Source of the DNA: Flavobacteria bacterium MS024-2A
Lineage (GTDB): Bacteria; Bacteroidota; Bacteroidia; Flavobacteriales; Flavobacteriaceae
NCBI GenBank assembly: GCA_905182305.1
Contig: CAJJBB010000004.1
Coordinates: 39,966-103,965, forward strand
Length of the DNA stretch: 64,000 nt
Direction: 5' to 3'
The position numbers and the translations under genes were made by a program. The notes below the pieces were generated by a model. The model saw nothing but the letters and a program-made list of their open reading frames with translations. It had not been told where the DNA came from and ran no database searches. Shown here in pieces: positions 19,259 to 27,846 of the stretch (within the stretch, counting starts at the first letter, position 1; each line of letters opens with the position of its first letter).

Positions 19259-19278
19259 GTACAAATGTTTCTTTGTAC
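19259..19278. promoter_or_regulatory. 7-bp inverted repeat upstream of lpdA, possible operator
   Basis: The arms GTACAAA and TTTGTAC flank six bases, about 28 bases before the lpdA ATG at 19231. Read on the minus strand, the right arm overlaps AACATTTG, which resembles the -7 promoter box except for its first base. A dyad placed over a promoter is what a dimeric repressor site would look like, but no regulator is known and the match could be chance. Confidence 0.25.
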
Positions 19279-19491
19279 ACCATAATAGCAGAAGAATGGA
19301 TTTTTATTTTTTTTATTACTTAAAAAGTCCTTGATGATTTAATTCTCGAACTCTTTTCACCAAAACCTAATAGAAACTTATAATCCAAAGAAATTATACA
19401 CCCCCTAAAAATGAATCCTAAAACTCTCAAACTAGACCATCGTCCATTATTTAACTCATGATTTTTGGTAATCAGTTTATAAAATCTAAAG

Positions 19492-20424
19492 TTAATGTCG
19501 CATAATACTCCACCATCTGTAGAGTTTTGGGCCAATTAAAAACATTAATATTGCTAAGATATAACCCGCTATCATATCTACAAAATAATGGTATCTTAAA
19601 TAGAGTGTTGAAATAAATAAAGAAATAGCAAAAGGCAGAAACAACAACCCAAAAGATCTTTTATACTTAAATGCAAACAATAGAATCAAAAGGATGATTC
19701 CATTGTGTAAACTTGGAAAACAATCCCTACGTGTAAAAGCAGAGATTTGATAATCCATTATAAAAGAAATTTGATCGGAAACGGAACTTCCTGTTAAGGA
19801 TGTTTCAAATAAATGTGACAAGGTGAATTTTGGTCCAACTGCAGGGAAAATCACATAACCAATATAACCAATATAAAATGTGAGAATTATAGAAACTGTT
19901 GTTTCGCGAAAAGCAGTCATGTCGCCTTTAGCATACAACATAAAAGGAAAAAAGAGAACATATATTAAAAACATTCCATATGAAAAATACATAAAGTCTG
20001 TCAAATTGGGTGTAATGAATTGCTCAAGATATAAAGCGGGTTGTATACCTAAGATATATTCATCCCATGCGATTAAATAAGCATCAACATCATTAGGATT
20101 AACCAAATGAACCATATCATGCATGTTTGTATAAATAGATATGCAAAAAGCAAAAGGAAGGGTTTCTCGAAGAAAATTAAGCAGTACACTAATCCAACGT
20201 CCAATTCTAGAATCTTGAAGCGAATTTAAATCTTTCAACTTGATGATCACTAAAAACAAAAAAAACACAACTAATGTAATAAGAAATCGATCAATATTTG
20301 AGGCTCTAAAGCCTTCTTTATCATTAAAGATAATTAGAAAAAATAGCATTGGAATCAGTAAAACCAAAGCCATGAACTCTTCTAAACGAAGTCTAAAAAT
20401 AGATTTTATAATTTTATTTTTCAC
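19492..20424 (-). CDS. PAP2-superfamily integral membrane phosphatase or phosphotransferase
   Basis: A 310-aa protein with about six hydrophobic segments. The conserved catalytic motifs of the PAP2 superfamily are present near the C-terminus: FPSLHNG (phosphate-binding Ser and His) and RYHYFVDMIAG (catalytic His). This pattern resembles the Aur1 / inositol-phosphotransferase-like branch of PAP2 more than classical PgpB or BacA. Likely substrates are lipid phosphates at the inner membrane; the exact one is unknown. About 260 bases without a convincing gene separate it from lpdA. It is divergent from dgkA, another lipid-phosphate enzyme, so a shared role in lipid turnover is plausible (inference). 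Confidence 0.82.
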   Translation of the reverse strand: MKNKIIKSIFRLRLEEFMALVLLIPMLFFLIIFNDKEGFRASNIDRFLITLVVFFLFLVIIKLKDLNSLQDSRIGRWISVLLNFLRETLPFAFCISIYTNMHDMVHLVNPNDVDAYLIAWDEYILGIQPALYLEQFITPNLTDFMYFSYGMFLIYVLFFPFMLYAKGDMTAFRETTVSIILTFYIGYIGYVIFPAVGPKFTLSHLFETSLTGSSVSDQISFIMDYQISAFTRRDCFPSLHNGIILLILLFAFKYKRSFGLLFLPFAISLFISTLYLRYHYFVDMIAGYILAILMFLIGPKLYRWWSIMRH

Positions 20425-20578
20425 TTCTAATAATCGAATTTACAAATTAAGCTATAAATTAAATGATATCTCATAATGATAAAATTTGATTGATCTAATA
20501 AACCAAATCTATTTTCATAATAATTTACTGTGGTATTTGTCTTTTTAAATAATTTTCATCAGATCTTTTAAATAAATT

Positions 20579-20941
20579 ATGAGTAAACCAAAATATTCGT
20601 TCATCAAAAATACTAAATACGCACTATCAGGGTTAAAAGATATGATTCTAACAGAGAAATCCTTTAGGATAGAACTTGTCCTGTTTTTAATTTTAAATTT
20701 TATTGTTTTTGTTTTGCCTTTTAAATTTAACTATAAAATCATACTATCACTATCTCTTTTCATACCTCTATTTTCAGAAATTATCAATAGTGCAATTGAA
20801 AGAGTAGTAGATTTATATACTGCTGAATACTACTGCCACCTCCAAAAAGCTAAAGATATTGGGGCGTTTTTGGTTTTCTTAAGTTTTGTGGTTACAATAT
20901 TTATATGGACTGTTATTATATCTATTAATTTAAATAGCTAA
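20579..20941 (+). CDS. dgkA: diacylglycerol kinase (DgkA/undecaprenol kinase type)
   Basis: Small integral membrane kinase that phosphorylates diacylglycerol or undecaprenol with ATP. 120 aa with an N-terminal amphipathic stretch and three membrane helices. The family signature is in SEIINSAIERVVDL (residues ~62-75), corresponding to the E-x-x-N-T-A-I-E core, followed by KAKDIGAFLVFLS with the conserved Lys-Asp. In Gram-negative bacteria it recycles diacylglycerol released during envelope modification. The gene stands alone on the plus strand between the PAP2 gene and the adhesin cluster. Confidence 0.9.
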   Translation: MSKPKYSFIKNTKYALSGLKDMILTEKSFRIELVLFLILNFIVFVLPFKFNYKIILSLSLFIPLFSEIINSAIERVVDLYTAEYYCHLQKAKDIGAFLVFLSFVVTIFIWTVIISINLNS

Positions 20942-20980
20942 TACTAAAAACTTCATGAAAGTTTGCTTAATAAAATTATT

Positions 20981-21112
20981 ATGGCTATTTTTTCAGGAGA
21001 AGTAAAATTAAAAGACATTCAATTTGAATTTGGTTTTGCAGTTAGTGAATTAATTATTTTAATGTATTTAGTTTTTATTCATACGGGGTTTGTTAGTTTT
21101 CGGATATTATGA
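20981..21112 (+). CDS. hypothetical 43-aa ORF with one hydrophobic segment
   Basis: An ATG at 20981 opens a 44-codon frame (including stop) after dgkA. The translation starts MAIFSGEVKLKDIQFEF and then has a hydrophobic stretch from about residue 20 to 37. I do not recognise it. It lies in the convergent gap before the OmpA-like gene and could be a remnant, a small membrane protein or chance. Confidence 0.2.
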   Translation: MAIFSGEVKLKDIQFEFGFAVSELIILMYLVFIHTGFVSFRIL

Positions 21113-21140
21113 AAAAAGATATGTTAGAGAATCAGGGTAA

Positions 21141-23033
21141 TTAATTTAAAGTAACCTCAAATATTGATTTTCGATTTAAAGCATGTTCTTGTTCCTCTAT
21201 TTTACAGCAATCACAATCTTTTAATATCCATGATTTAATATTTTGCTTATTTAATCTTAGAACGTATTGATTCGCCTCATTTAATGTTTCAAAGTCGGAA
21301 ATCACTAATCTAAATAACTTTTTAGACGTTTCCTTTATTTTAGTTTTTATTCCGCTTTTTAAAAACTCATCTTTTAAACGTTGTATATTTCTGATATTTT
21401 TAAAACTTCCCACTATAACTTTATATGATAGATTTTTATTTTCATCTTTTTGAATCTCTCCTATTCCAATACCAGTAATTCTATAAGGGTCAGTAATTCT
21501 ATCCTTTATATATTTTAATATACTTTCCGTTCTACTTATTGATAGTTTTGTATTGTAAGATTTACTTCCTCTGCAATCTGTTGAAGAAATTACATTTACT
21601 TTAATTTTAGAATCTTTATTCATCGCATTTACAATTTCGTCAAGTCGATCATTATATTTATCAATAATATTGAACTTATTCAAATTATAAAATATTGGCC
21701 TAAAAATATATTCAGTTCTTTTATCTAAGATGGGAGATATGATTGCCCATTCTTTTTGTGAATCCCCAAATGAATCCGATAAACGATATGAAAATGAATC
21801 TTTAACCGATTCTTTTAAAAAACTTTTGTAAAGAAAGCTACCGTTTTTGTTTAATAATAAATATCCTCTCTTTGTGCTATCACTAAGAGTTACTTTTTTA
21901 TTAAATAATTGAGAGATAGGATCCGAAGAAAGCATTTTTTTTTCATCGTTATTTAGAACTCCATTAGTACTAACTATTAGTGTATCTGATGGGGAGAAAT
22001 CATAGTTATCTTTTACCGTTAACAATTCTGATTTATACTCAAAAGTATATAGGTCATCACTGCCAACACCTCCTGACCTATTAGAACTCAAAATTCCAAT
22101 ATTATTTTTAAGAATTCCGAAAGAAAAATCGTCTCCATCAGAATTAAAAGGTGATTGAAGCTTGGATACACTCCAACGATTTGCGAATTTATTAACAGCC
22201 ATAAAAATATCTAAGCCATTTTCATCATCATTAGAATCATTAGAATCATTAGAATAAAACAAAACCCCTTTTTGTGACGTATAAGGAAAAACTTCATTAA
22301 ATTCTGTATTAATATCTGGACCAAGATTTACTATTTCAAGACTATCATTAACTTTAGAAAGTGGGATATAATAAAGGTCCATGCCGCCATATCCACCTGG
22401 TCGATCACTTGAAAAATATAGTCTTTGTTCCTCAATATTTAATGATGGATGCATCGTACTATAGCCCTTCATATTAATGTCTAAGGGTATTGGAAATCCT
22501 TTAAGTTCTTCATCATAATCAGCTCGATAAAGATCAACCTGAACTTTATTATTTTCATCAATGACTCCACTACTTCTAGACAAATACAATTCAATTAGCC
22601 CGGGATGAACAGAGATTGGTCCTTCTTGAAAAATTGAATTTATCTTTGTTTCAATAACTTTCCCTTCCAAAATATCAAGGCTTGACATATCTAATTTTCC
22701 GCGAAATATATTATATATCTCGTTCTCTGAAATTACTTTGTTTTTTATTTTTTTTGTCCAATTATCTATTTGTTTTGCCAAATAAAAAACCATTGTCTGG
22801 TCAGTTATGTGGCCTTGCTCGTCAAACAAGGGAACCAAATAACCTCCAAACTCAGTTCCCGGAGTATTAATGCTCACATTATGAAATTTATAGTTTAAAA
22901 GAGGATCTGACGAACTCTTGGTTTGATCTAATTCTGAATGACTAATGGGTAAGCGACTTGCTTTTTCAATATATTCATCGGCAAGCTTTGGGTTTAGATC
23001 CAATAATTGTGAAATGAAATAATAATCTTCCAC
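21141..23033 (-). CDS. OmpA-family outer-membrane protein, C-terminal piece (PD40, Big_9-like, OmpA with SPOR insertion)
   Basis: Main part of a T9SS-associated peptidoglycan-anchoring protein. Order: remaining TPR-like helices (1-30), PD40/WD40-like beta-propeller blades (PSLNIEEQRLYFSSDRPGG and similar, ~190-330), a cadherin/Big_9-like module (DNYDFSPSD and GVLNNDEKK, ~340-420), then an OmpA-like domain (~435-520). A SPOR-like segment (YKVIVGSFKNIRNIQRL to LRLNKQNIKSWIL, ~533-600) splits that OmpA domain before its closing strand LNRKSIFEVTLN. It lacks a signal peptide. The apparent start is a GTG, but the frame reads open for several codons upstream, and the missing N-terminus is the next feature at 23036-23308. 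The two are one gene broken by a 1-base shift. It lies downstream of adhesins and porP, the usual PorP/SprF-OmpA arrangement. Confidence 0.85.
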   Translation of the reverse strand: MEDYYFISQLLDLNPKLADEYIEKASRLPISHSELDQTKSSSDPLLNYKFHNVSINTPGTEFGGYLVPLFDEQGHITDQTMVFYLAKQIDNWTKKIKNKVISENEIYNIFRGKLDMSSLDILEGKVIETKINSIFQEGPISVHPGLIELYLSRSSGVIDENNKVQVDLYRADYDEELKGFPIPLDINMKGYSTMHPSLNIEEQRLYFSSDRPGGYGGMDLYYIPLSKVNDSLEIVNLGPDINTEFNEVFPYTSQKGVLFYSNDSNDSNDDENGLDIFMAVNKFANRWSVSKLQSPFNSDGDDFSFGILKNNIGILSSNRSGGVGSDDLYTFEYKSELLTVKDNYDFSPSDTLIVSTNGVLNNDEKKMLSSDPISQLFNKKVTLSDSTKRGYLLLNKNGSFLYKSFLKESVKDSFSYRLSDSFGDSQKEWAIISPILDKRTEYIFRPIFYNLNKFNIIDKYNDRLDEIVNAMNKDSKIKVNVISSTDCRGSKSYNTKLSISRTESILKYIKDRITDPYRITGIGIGEIQKDENKNLSYKVIVGSFKNIRNIQRLKDEFLKSGIKTKIKETSKKLFRLVISDFETLNEANQYVLRLNKQNIKSWILKDCDCCKIEEQEHALNRKSIFEVTLN

Positions 23034-23035
23034 AT

Positions 23036-23308
23036 CTACTTTAATTTTTTCATTATTTTTTTGATGTTTTTTAGAGCTAGATGTTTATTTCCCGATTTAA
23101 AGTATGCTTTCGATAAATTTTTAGTTGCTATTGATGGGAGTTTTTGGTTAACTGACTCATAGGCATTTATTGCCTTTTTGAATTCATTGTTTATATAGTA
23201 ATATGATCCCCATTCAATATTTTTACTATTGGATTTGCTCAAACTTTCTTTTTGGGCAAAACATTTTAGACTGAAAACTATAAAAGTAAATAAGATTAAT
23301 TTTTTCAT
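23036..23308 (-). CDS. N-terminal piece of the OmpA-family protein (signal peptide plus TPR)
   Basis: A 90-aa frame that begins with a signal peptide (MKKLILFTFIVFSLKCFAQ). It continues with a TPR unit (WGSYYYINNEFKKAINAYE, then NLSKAYFKSGNKHLALKNI) and stops in an A-rich stretch. The next frame continues this helical region without a signal peptide. Members of this family normally carry signal, TPR, PD40 and OmpA parts in one chain. I read this as the 5' end of the 21141-23033 gene, separated by a single-base indel among A-runs near 23045-23060. It could be a sequencing error, a real mutation or, least likely, programmed frameshifting. Confidence 0.75.
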   Translation of the reverse strand: MKKLILFTFIVFSLKCFAQKESLSKSNSKNIEWGSYYYINNEFKKAINAYESVNQKLPSIATKNLSKAYFKSGNKHLALKNIKKIMKKLK

Positions 23309-24259
23309 TTAAAAAATTCTAGGTGAGCGTAATATTCCCAATACTCTTGGCGAAAAATCAAAGCGTAAAAGTAATTCATGAGAACTCGAATTATTTATTC
23401 CTAAGTTAATGGCATTTCCATATGCATACCCAATACTTATATTTTTATTTAAATTAATTCCAGCTAAAAAACTGATGCTTCCGTCAAGAATTTGGTCCTG
23501 TGGCACAAAGGAAGCTTTGCTTTTAAACTGAGGTCCAAACCAATATGAATTATTAAGAAATAAAAGTAGGCTGATGTCGTATGCTAAAACTGTTCCACTT
23601 GTCTTTTTTAATAAAAGACTTGGTTTCAATTGGACATTGTCTCTCAAAGAGATTAATCCCCCCCCCATAAAATAAAAATGCCTTTTCACAAAATTCAATT
23701 CATCTTCAATCATTTTAGGAATAGAAAAACCAAAATAAAATTTTGGGCTGTAATAATAAAGTCCAAAACCTATATTTGGAATGAACTCATTATTTGAATT
23801 AGAATTAAAAGAAGGGTCATTTCGATCAAAATATCTTAATGACGGAGTATCTAATAAAAAATTTTGTGCGCCTAATTTTAATCCTAAACTTAGCCAATTT
23901 TGATTACCAGAAAATTTTAAGTGATATGAAAAATCTAAACTTGTCTCAGTATTAGTTAAAGGACCGATCACATCAGCTTGAGCACTAACACCAATCCCTA
24001 AATTTCTCTTTCCGATTGGTGAGTTAAAAGAAATACTTTGTGATATAGGAGCACCTTCAAAACCTGTCCATTGTGATCGACTGAGTGAAGTGATATTAGA
24101 AACATTTTTAGAACCTGAATAAGCCGGATTTAATATTTGATGACCAAACATATATTGATTAAAATTATTCTCTTGTTGACAATAAATAGTTCCGCCTACT
24201 ACATTTAGAATTAAAAATGTAACATAAAATTTGATATTTTTATAATCTCTATATATCAT
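23309..24259 (-). CDS. PorP/SprF family type IX secretion outer-membrane protein
   Basis: Outer-membrane beta-barrel thought to help secrete, or hold at the surface, large T9SS substrates with type B C-termini. 316 aa with a signal sequence ending about GGTIYCQQ. The family opening NQYMFGHQILNPAYSGS is followed by SRSQWTGFEGAPISQSISF, both highly characteristic of PorP/SprF. Alternating beta-strand segments run to the end in LLLRFDFSPRV. The first seven residues (MIYRDYK) are identical to those of adhesin 1, because the duplicated 2.9 kb block runs across the start codon. It overlaps the preceding adhesin by 4 bases and so is coupled to it. Confidence 0.9.
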   Translation of the reverse strand: MIYRDYKNIKFYVTFLILNVVGGTIYCQQENNFNQYMFGHQILNPAYSGSKNVSNITSLSRSQWTGFEGAPISQSISFNSPIGKRNLGIGVSAQADVIGPLTNTETSLDFSYHLKFSGNQNWLSLGLKLGAQNFLLDTPSLRYFDRNDPSFNSNSNNEFIPNIGFGLYYYSPKFYFGFSIPKMIEDELNFVKRHFYFMGGGLISLRDNVQLKPSLLLKKTSGTVLAYDISLLLFLNNSYWFGPQFKSKASFVPQDQILDGSISFLAGINLNKNISIGYAYGNAINLGINNSSSHELLLRFDFSPRVLGILRSPRIF

Positions 24260-27137
24260 CTTTTTAAATATATAAATCCTTTTTTGTAAGTTTCTCCTCC
24301 ATCTATCTCTAAAATATAGAAATATACTCCCGAAGGTAATCCATTATTTTCACTTGAATTGCTACCAATATTCGACTCGCCTGTCCAGCTATTATCATAA
24401 TTTTCATTTTGATAAACCATTTGCTCCCATCGATTGAAGATTCTTAAAGTTACTTGAGTAAAGCTTTCAATTCCATAAATGATAAATTCATCATTTTTAT
24501 TGTCACCATTAGGAGAAAAAGCATTGGGAATGATTAACTCGTTAGTATCAATAATTGTTTGGTTGCTGTAAAAATTTTGCTCAGAACAATTGAAATTAGT
24601 GTCAAATATTTTTAGCCTAAAGCGATCTCCTTTATTAAAAATATCAATAGAAAGAATTGACAATGCAGAAGTCTTTGTTCCAAAATAGTCAACCCCATCA
24701 TCAAGATCAAACCAAGCATTGTCTATTTGAATTTGCCATTGAAGTTCCCAGTTAGGTTCTATATCCGTTGCCTCAATAACAAGATCTTCTCCTAAAACAA
24801 AATTAATTTGACTCGGTAATAATACAGTCGCATTTGTTAATTCAAAAATCTCTAAAAAATCAAAAATATTGTTTTCGTTATTATCCATAGGATCGGTGTA
24901 TCCGCCATGATTTATAACTTGCCCCTGTTCATCTACCACTGAAGAATCAATCCCTAAAATACCATCATCATTGGTGTCTGAAAAACCAGCCTCTATAAGA
25001 TCCCAACAACCATCATTATCTGAATCCAGATCCAATGAATTTATAATTCCGTCTCCATCAAAGTCAGATTCACTCTCAATAATATCAAGTATCCCATCAT
25101 TATCATCATCAACATCACATATATTCCCAATACCATCAAAATCTGAATCTAATTGATTTGGATTTATTAACGAAATACAATTATCGCAGAGATCTCCAAT
25201 TCCATCAGTGTCTCTATCTAATTGATTTACATTTGAAATAGTAGGACAGTTGTCTATATCCTTTGGAACTCCGTCTGAATCAGAATCTGGGGAGATAACC
25301 AAATTATTTGAAAAATACTCTATTTGATAATTTAAACCCGATAAGCCATTTGGAATTATAGTATAATTACCCAGATTAATTGCTCCTTGACTAGTTCCTG
25401 AATAATCTAAAACTCCACTTAAGACAGCACTTGTTTCTCCGTTTTTGAAACCTTCGTAAGTCACTCCATTACCTCCAGCAAAAGGTATTCCATCAAATAT
25501 TTTTACTAATGAATTTGCAGTAACACTTAATGGGGCTCTAGTGATTTCTCCGTTTGTGCCAATGTATCCTGATCCTTCATCTATATAGTAATTATTATTA
25601 TCTAAACCTGTTAATTCAAAATCAGTAACAGTAAATAAAATCAGTTTGCCAACATTTTTTTGATTGAAGGTTCCCCAACCTTGAATTAATAGGATATCGT
25701 CTGCCTCTTTATTAAGACTATTTAATATGACTTCACCAAAATTTGGCGTGCCATCATACTCTTTTATTATTCCATCAGATCCCAACAAAAGACGTTTCTT
25801 CAAGACCGTTAAGTTACCTACAACAGTAATGTTATTACTGAAATTATCAGAAGTTTCAGTTATATCTTTAGCTTCTATTTCATAATTCCCTACCGCCAAG
25901 ATATTAGAACTCGAAAACTGAGGTGAAATGGCCCCAAGAGAAAAAATTGCCGCTCCAGATAAAGCATCAGTATAAGTATAAACTTTTCCGGATTTTAAAG
26001 GTGGATTTAAAGTAACGTATTGATTCGTAATACTACTATAATATTGACCACTAATAATATTAAAATTAGACGAGTCGTTGCCATATATAATCGTTTGATT
26101 ATCAATTTTAATTAAAAGCTCATCAGCAGGCACAATTTCATAATCTCCATTCTGATATGAAATACTGTAATTATTCGCACTTAATCCTGATGGAACAAGA
26201 ACGTCTGAATATTTACCAACCAATTCCACACTGCTATTGCTTCTACTTATATTTAAAGTACCATTAATTGCACTCCCATTATCACCTCCTTCAAAGCCAG
26301 AAAAACTTACACCGTTAAATCCTGCAGGGTCAGATTGAAAAATAAGTTTTGCATCATCATTTGCTGTAACAACAATCGCTTTTTTACTTATACTACCACT
26401 CCCATTTGTCCAAATAAGATTATAATTTGGAGCATTTGCTCCTGATATCACAACAGTACCGACTAGAATATTTCTGGGTCCTACAATTGAGTTATCATAA
26501 ACTGGAGAACCCACAACAGAAACAATATCGGCGCCAACAACACCTGTTAATAATCCATAGCCTGTTACCCCAACTGGAAGTTGACTATTAGCATTGTATA
26601 CCTTTGACACACCTGTACTTCCAGAAAGATAAACAGGTATTTGGGTTATACTTGCCGTTGTTGTAGTTTGATTAATTATCGTGTAATTTAAAATGTCTAC
26701 ACCACTATAGGTAGTTGTGATATTAACTGTTTTTCCTATGCCACCGATTGGATCAATAAAAACTCCAGTTGGTGCCGCAATAATATCATCTCCCACTTCT
26801 AAACCTCCATAAACTATAGTTGATGTTTGTGTACTAGCTAAAACAGTTCCATCGTATGGTTTATCTAAAGCAGTTATTCCACTAATTGTCAATGTTTTTG
26901 GAGTAACTGTGAGGGTTAAACTTCCTGTTGTAGTATTGTATCCCGATTTAGGAGCTAATGCTATCCAGATGGTTGCTGTTCCTACTCCTGTAGTTGTAAT
27001 GGAACCAGTAGAACTATTTATAGTAGCAACACTAGTGTTACTCGATGAATAACTTGGTGTCCCCGTTGAAGATGATGTATATGAAGGTACCGTGTTAATG
27101 GTCCCATAAACTATTGAAATATCTGGAGCATTAACAG
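24241..27137. repeat. 2.9-kb direct repeat, copy A (C-terminal half of adhesin 1)
   Basis: Aligned by eye without gaps to 30161-33057 at a constant offset of 5,920 bases. I noticed only a handful of base differences, among them a few giving Glu/Gly, Asp/Lys and Asn/Asp changes. The block encodes the MBG/YDG domains, TSP3 repeats and the sorting domain, and runs on into the first seven codons of porP. Confidence 0.95.
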
Positions 27138-27846
27138 GAATAATAAAATTTAAAGTTGTTGTTGCTGATATAGAGTAACATACATATTCATCTTTCGAAA
27201 GAACTACCCTGTACATACTCCCATCCATAGTAGAAGGAGGAGCTGGAGCTGTTAAGGTGAGACTTGGAGATGTTACACCCGAATAAAGCGAATTGTTACT
27301 TAAATTATCCCAAATCAGAGTTGTTTCATTATATTTCTGCCATAAGAAATTTGATTGTGGTTGGGTGCTTGAGGAAGTGAAAGTCGCATTATCCCCTCCG
27401 CGAACTTTAACATCAATTGGGTTAATGCTTAATGTTGCAGAAACAGTACTTTCCAAGTAATCATTAACTCCATTACCTAAACCATTTGAATCTAAGTCAT
27501 TAGGTGTTGTATAACCCTCGCCCTGATTGAATATTTTTCCGGGCTCTAAATGCAACATATCTCTAACAAGTATGGGATTAGTTCCCAGAAATCCGTTTGA
27601 GTCGCCATCGGAAAAACCTGCCTCAAGAGTATCAAAACATAGATCTTCATCACTGTCATTATCATGAGCATTAAAAATAGTATCAGAATCAGTATCTATT
27701 CGTAAATTTATAGAACAGATTAAAAGTTGAATTTCCAGATGTTCCTTGGGCGATATGTATAAAACTAATATCAGTGATCCCATCAGCTTGAAAAGAGAAT
27801 TTTTTTGTGTTGTCAAATGAACTCTTAAAAGTAAAAAGAATTTCAT
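24256..27846 (-). CDS. giant T9SS adhesin 1, C-terminal fragment (MBG/YDG, TSP3, type B sorting domain)
   Basis: 1196-aa frame and third piece of a frameshifted gene running 30179 to 24256. The first ~50 residues are out of the true frame; the genuine sequence resumes at about INLRIDTDSDTIFNAHDND. Then come an Ig-like region, Big/YDG/MBG modules typical of surface proteins (YGTINTVPSYTSSSTG, ALDKPYDGTVLAS, PLSVTANSLVKIFDG), TSP3 calcium-binding repeats from about residue 853 (DSDSDGVPKDIDNCP, DVDDDNDGILD), and an Ig-like spacer. It ends in a gliding-motility type B domain (IIPNAFSPNGDNKNDEF to GVYFYILEIDGG, residues ~1102-1196). That tail directs secretion by T9SS. Residues 236-1196 lie in the 2.9 kb duplicated block. 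Confidence 0.82.
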   Translation of the reverse strand: MKFFLLLRVHLTTQKNSLFKLMGSLILVLYISPKEHLEIQLLICSINLRIDTDSDTIFNAHDNDSDEDLCFDTLEAGFSDGDSNGFLGTNPILVRDMLHLEPGKIFNQGEGYTTPNDLDSNGLGNGVNDYLESTVSATLSINPIDVKVRGGDNATFTSSSTQPQSNFLWQKYNETTLIWDNLSNNSLYSGVTSPSLTLTAPAPPSTMDGSMYRVVLSKDEYVCYSISATTTLNFIIPVNAPDISIVYGTINTVPSYTSSSTGTPSYSSSNTSVATINSSTGSITTTGVGTATIWIALAPKSGYNTTTGSLTLTVTPKTLTISGITALDKPYDGTVLASTQTSTIVYGGLEVGDDIIAAPTGVFIDPIGGIGKTVNITTTYSGVDILNYTIINQTTTTASITQIPVYLSGSTGVSKVYNANSQLPVGVTGYGLLTGVVGADIVSVVGSPVYDNSIVGPRNILVGTVVISGANAPNYNLIWTNGSGSISKKAIVVTANDDAKLIFQSDPAGFNGVSFSGFEGGDNGSAINGTLNISRSNSSVELVGKYSDVLVPSGLSANNYSISYQNGDYEIVPADELLIKIDNQTIIYGNDSSNFNIISGQYYSSITNQYVTLNPPLKSGKVYTYTDALSGAAIFSLGAISPQFSSSNILAVGNYEIEAKDITETSDNFSNNITVVGNLTVLKKRLLLGSDGIIKEYDGTPNFGEVILNSLNKEADDILLIQGWGTFNQKNVGKLILFTVTDFELTGLDNNNYYIDEGSGYIGTNGEITRAPLSVTANSLVKIFDGIPFAGGNGVTYEGFKNGETSAVLSGVLDYSGTSQGAINLGNYTIIPNGLSGLNYQIEYFSNNLVISPDSDSDGVPKDIDNCPTISNVNQLDRDTDGIGDLCDNCISLINPNQLDSDFDGIGNICDVDDDNDGILDIIESESDFDGDGIINSLDLDSDNDGCWDLIEAGFSDTNDDGILGIDSSVVDEQGQVINHGGYTDPMDNNENNIFDFLEIFELTNATVLLPSQINFVLGEDLVIEATDIEPNWELQWQIQIDNAWFDLDDGVDYFGTKTSALSILSIDIFNKGDRFRLKIFDTNFNCSEQNFYSNQTIIDTNELIIPNAFSPNGDNKNDEFIIYGIESFTQVTLRIFNRWEQMVYQNENYDNSWTGESNIGSNSSENNGLPSGVYFYILEIDGGETYKKGFIYLKR

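Noticed and set aside
19320..19535. 71-codon minus-strand frame between lpdA and the PAP2 gene
   Set aside because: Overlaps the end of the PAP2 gene, has no recognisable motif and no good start context.
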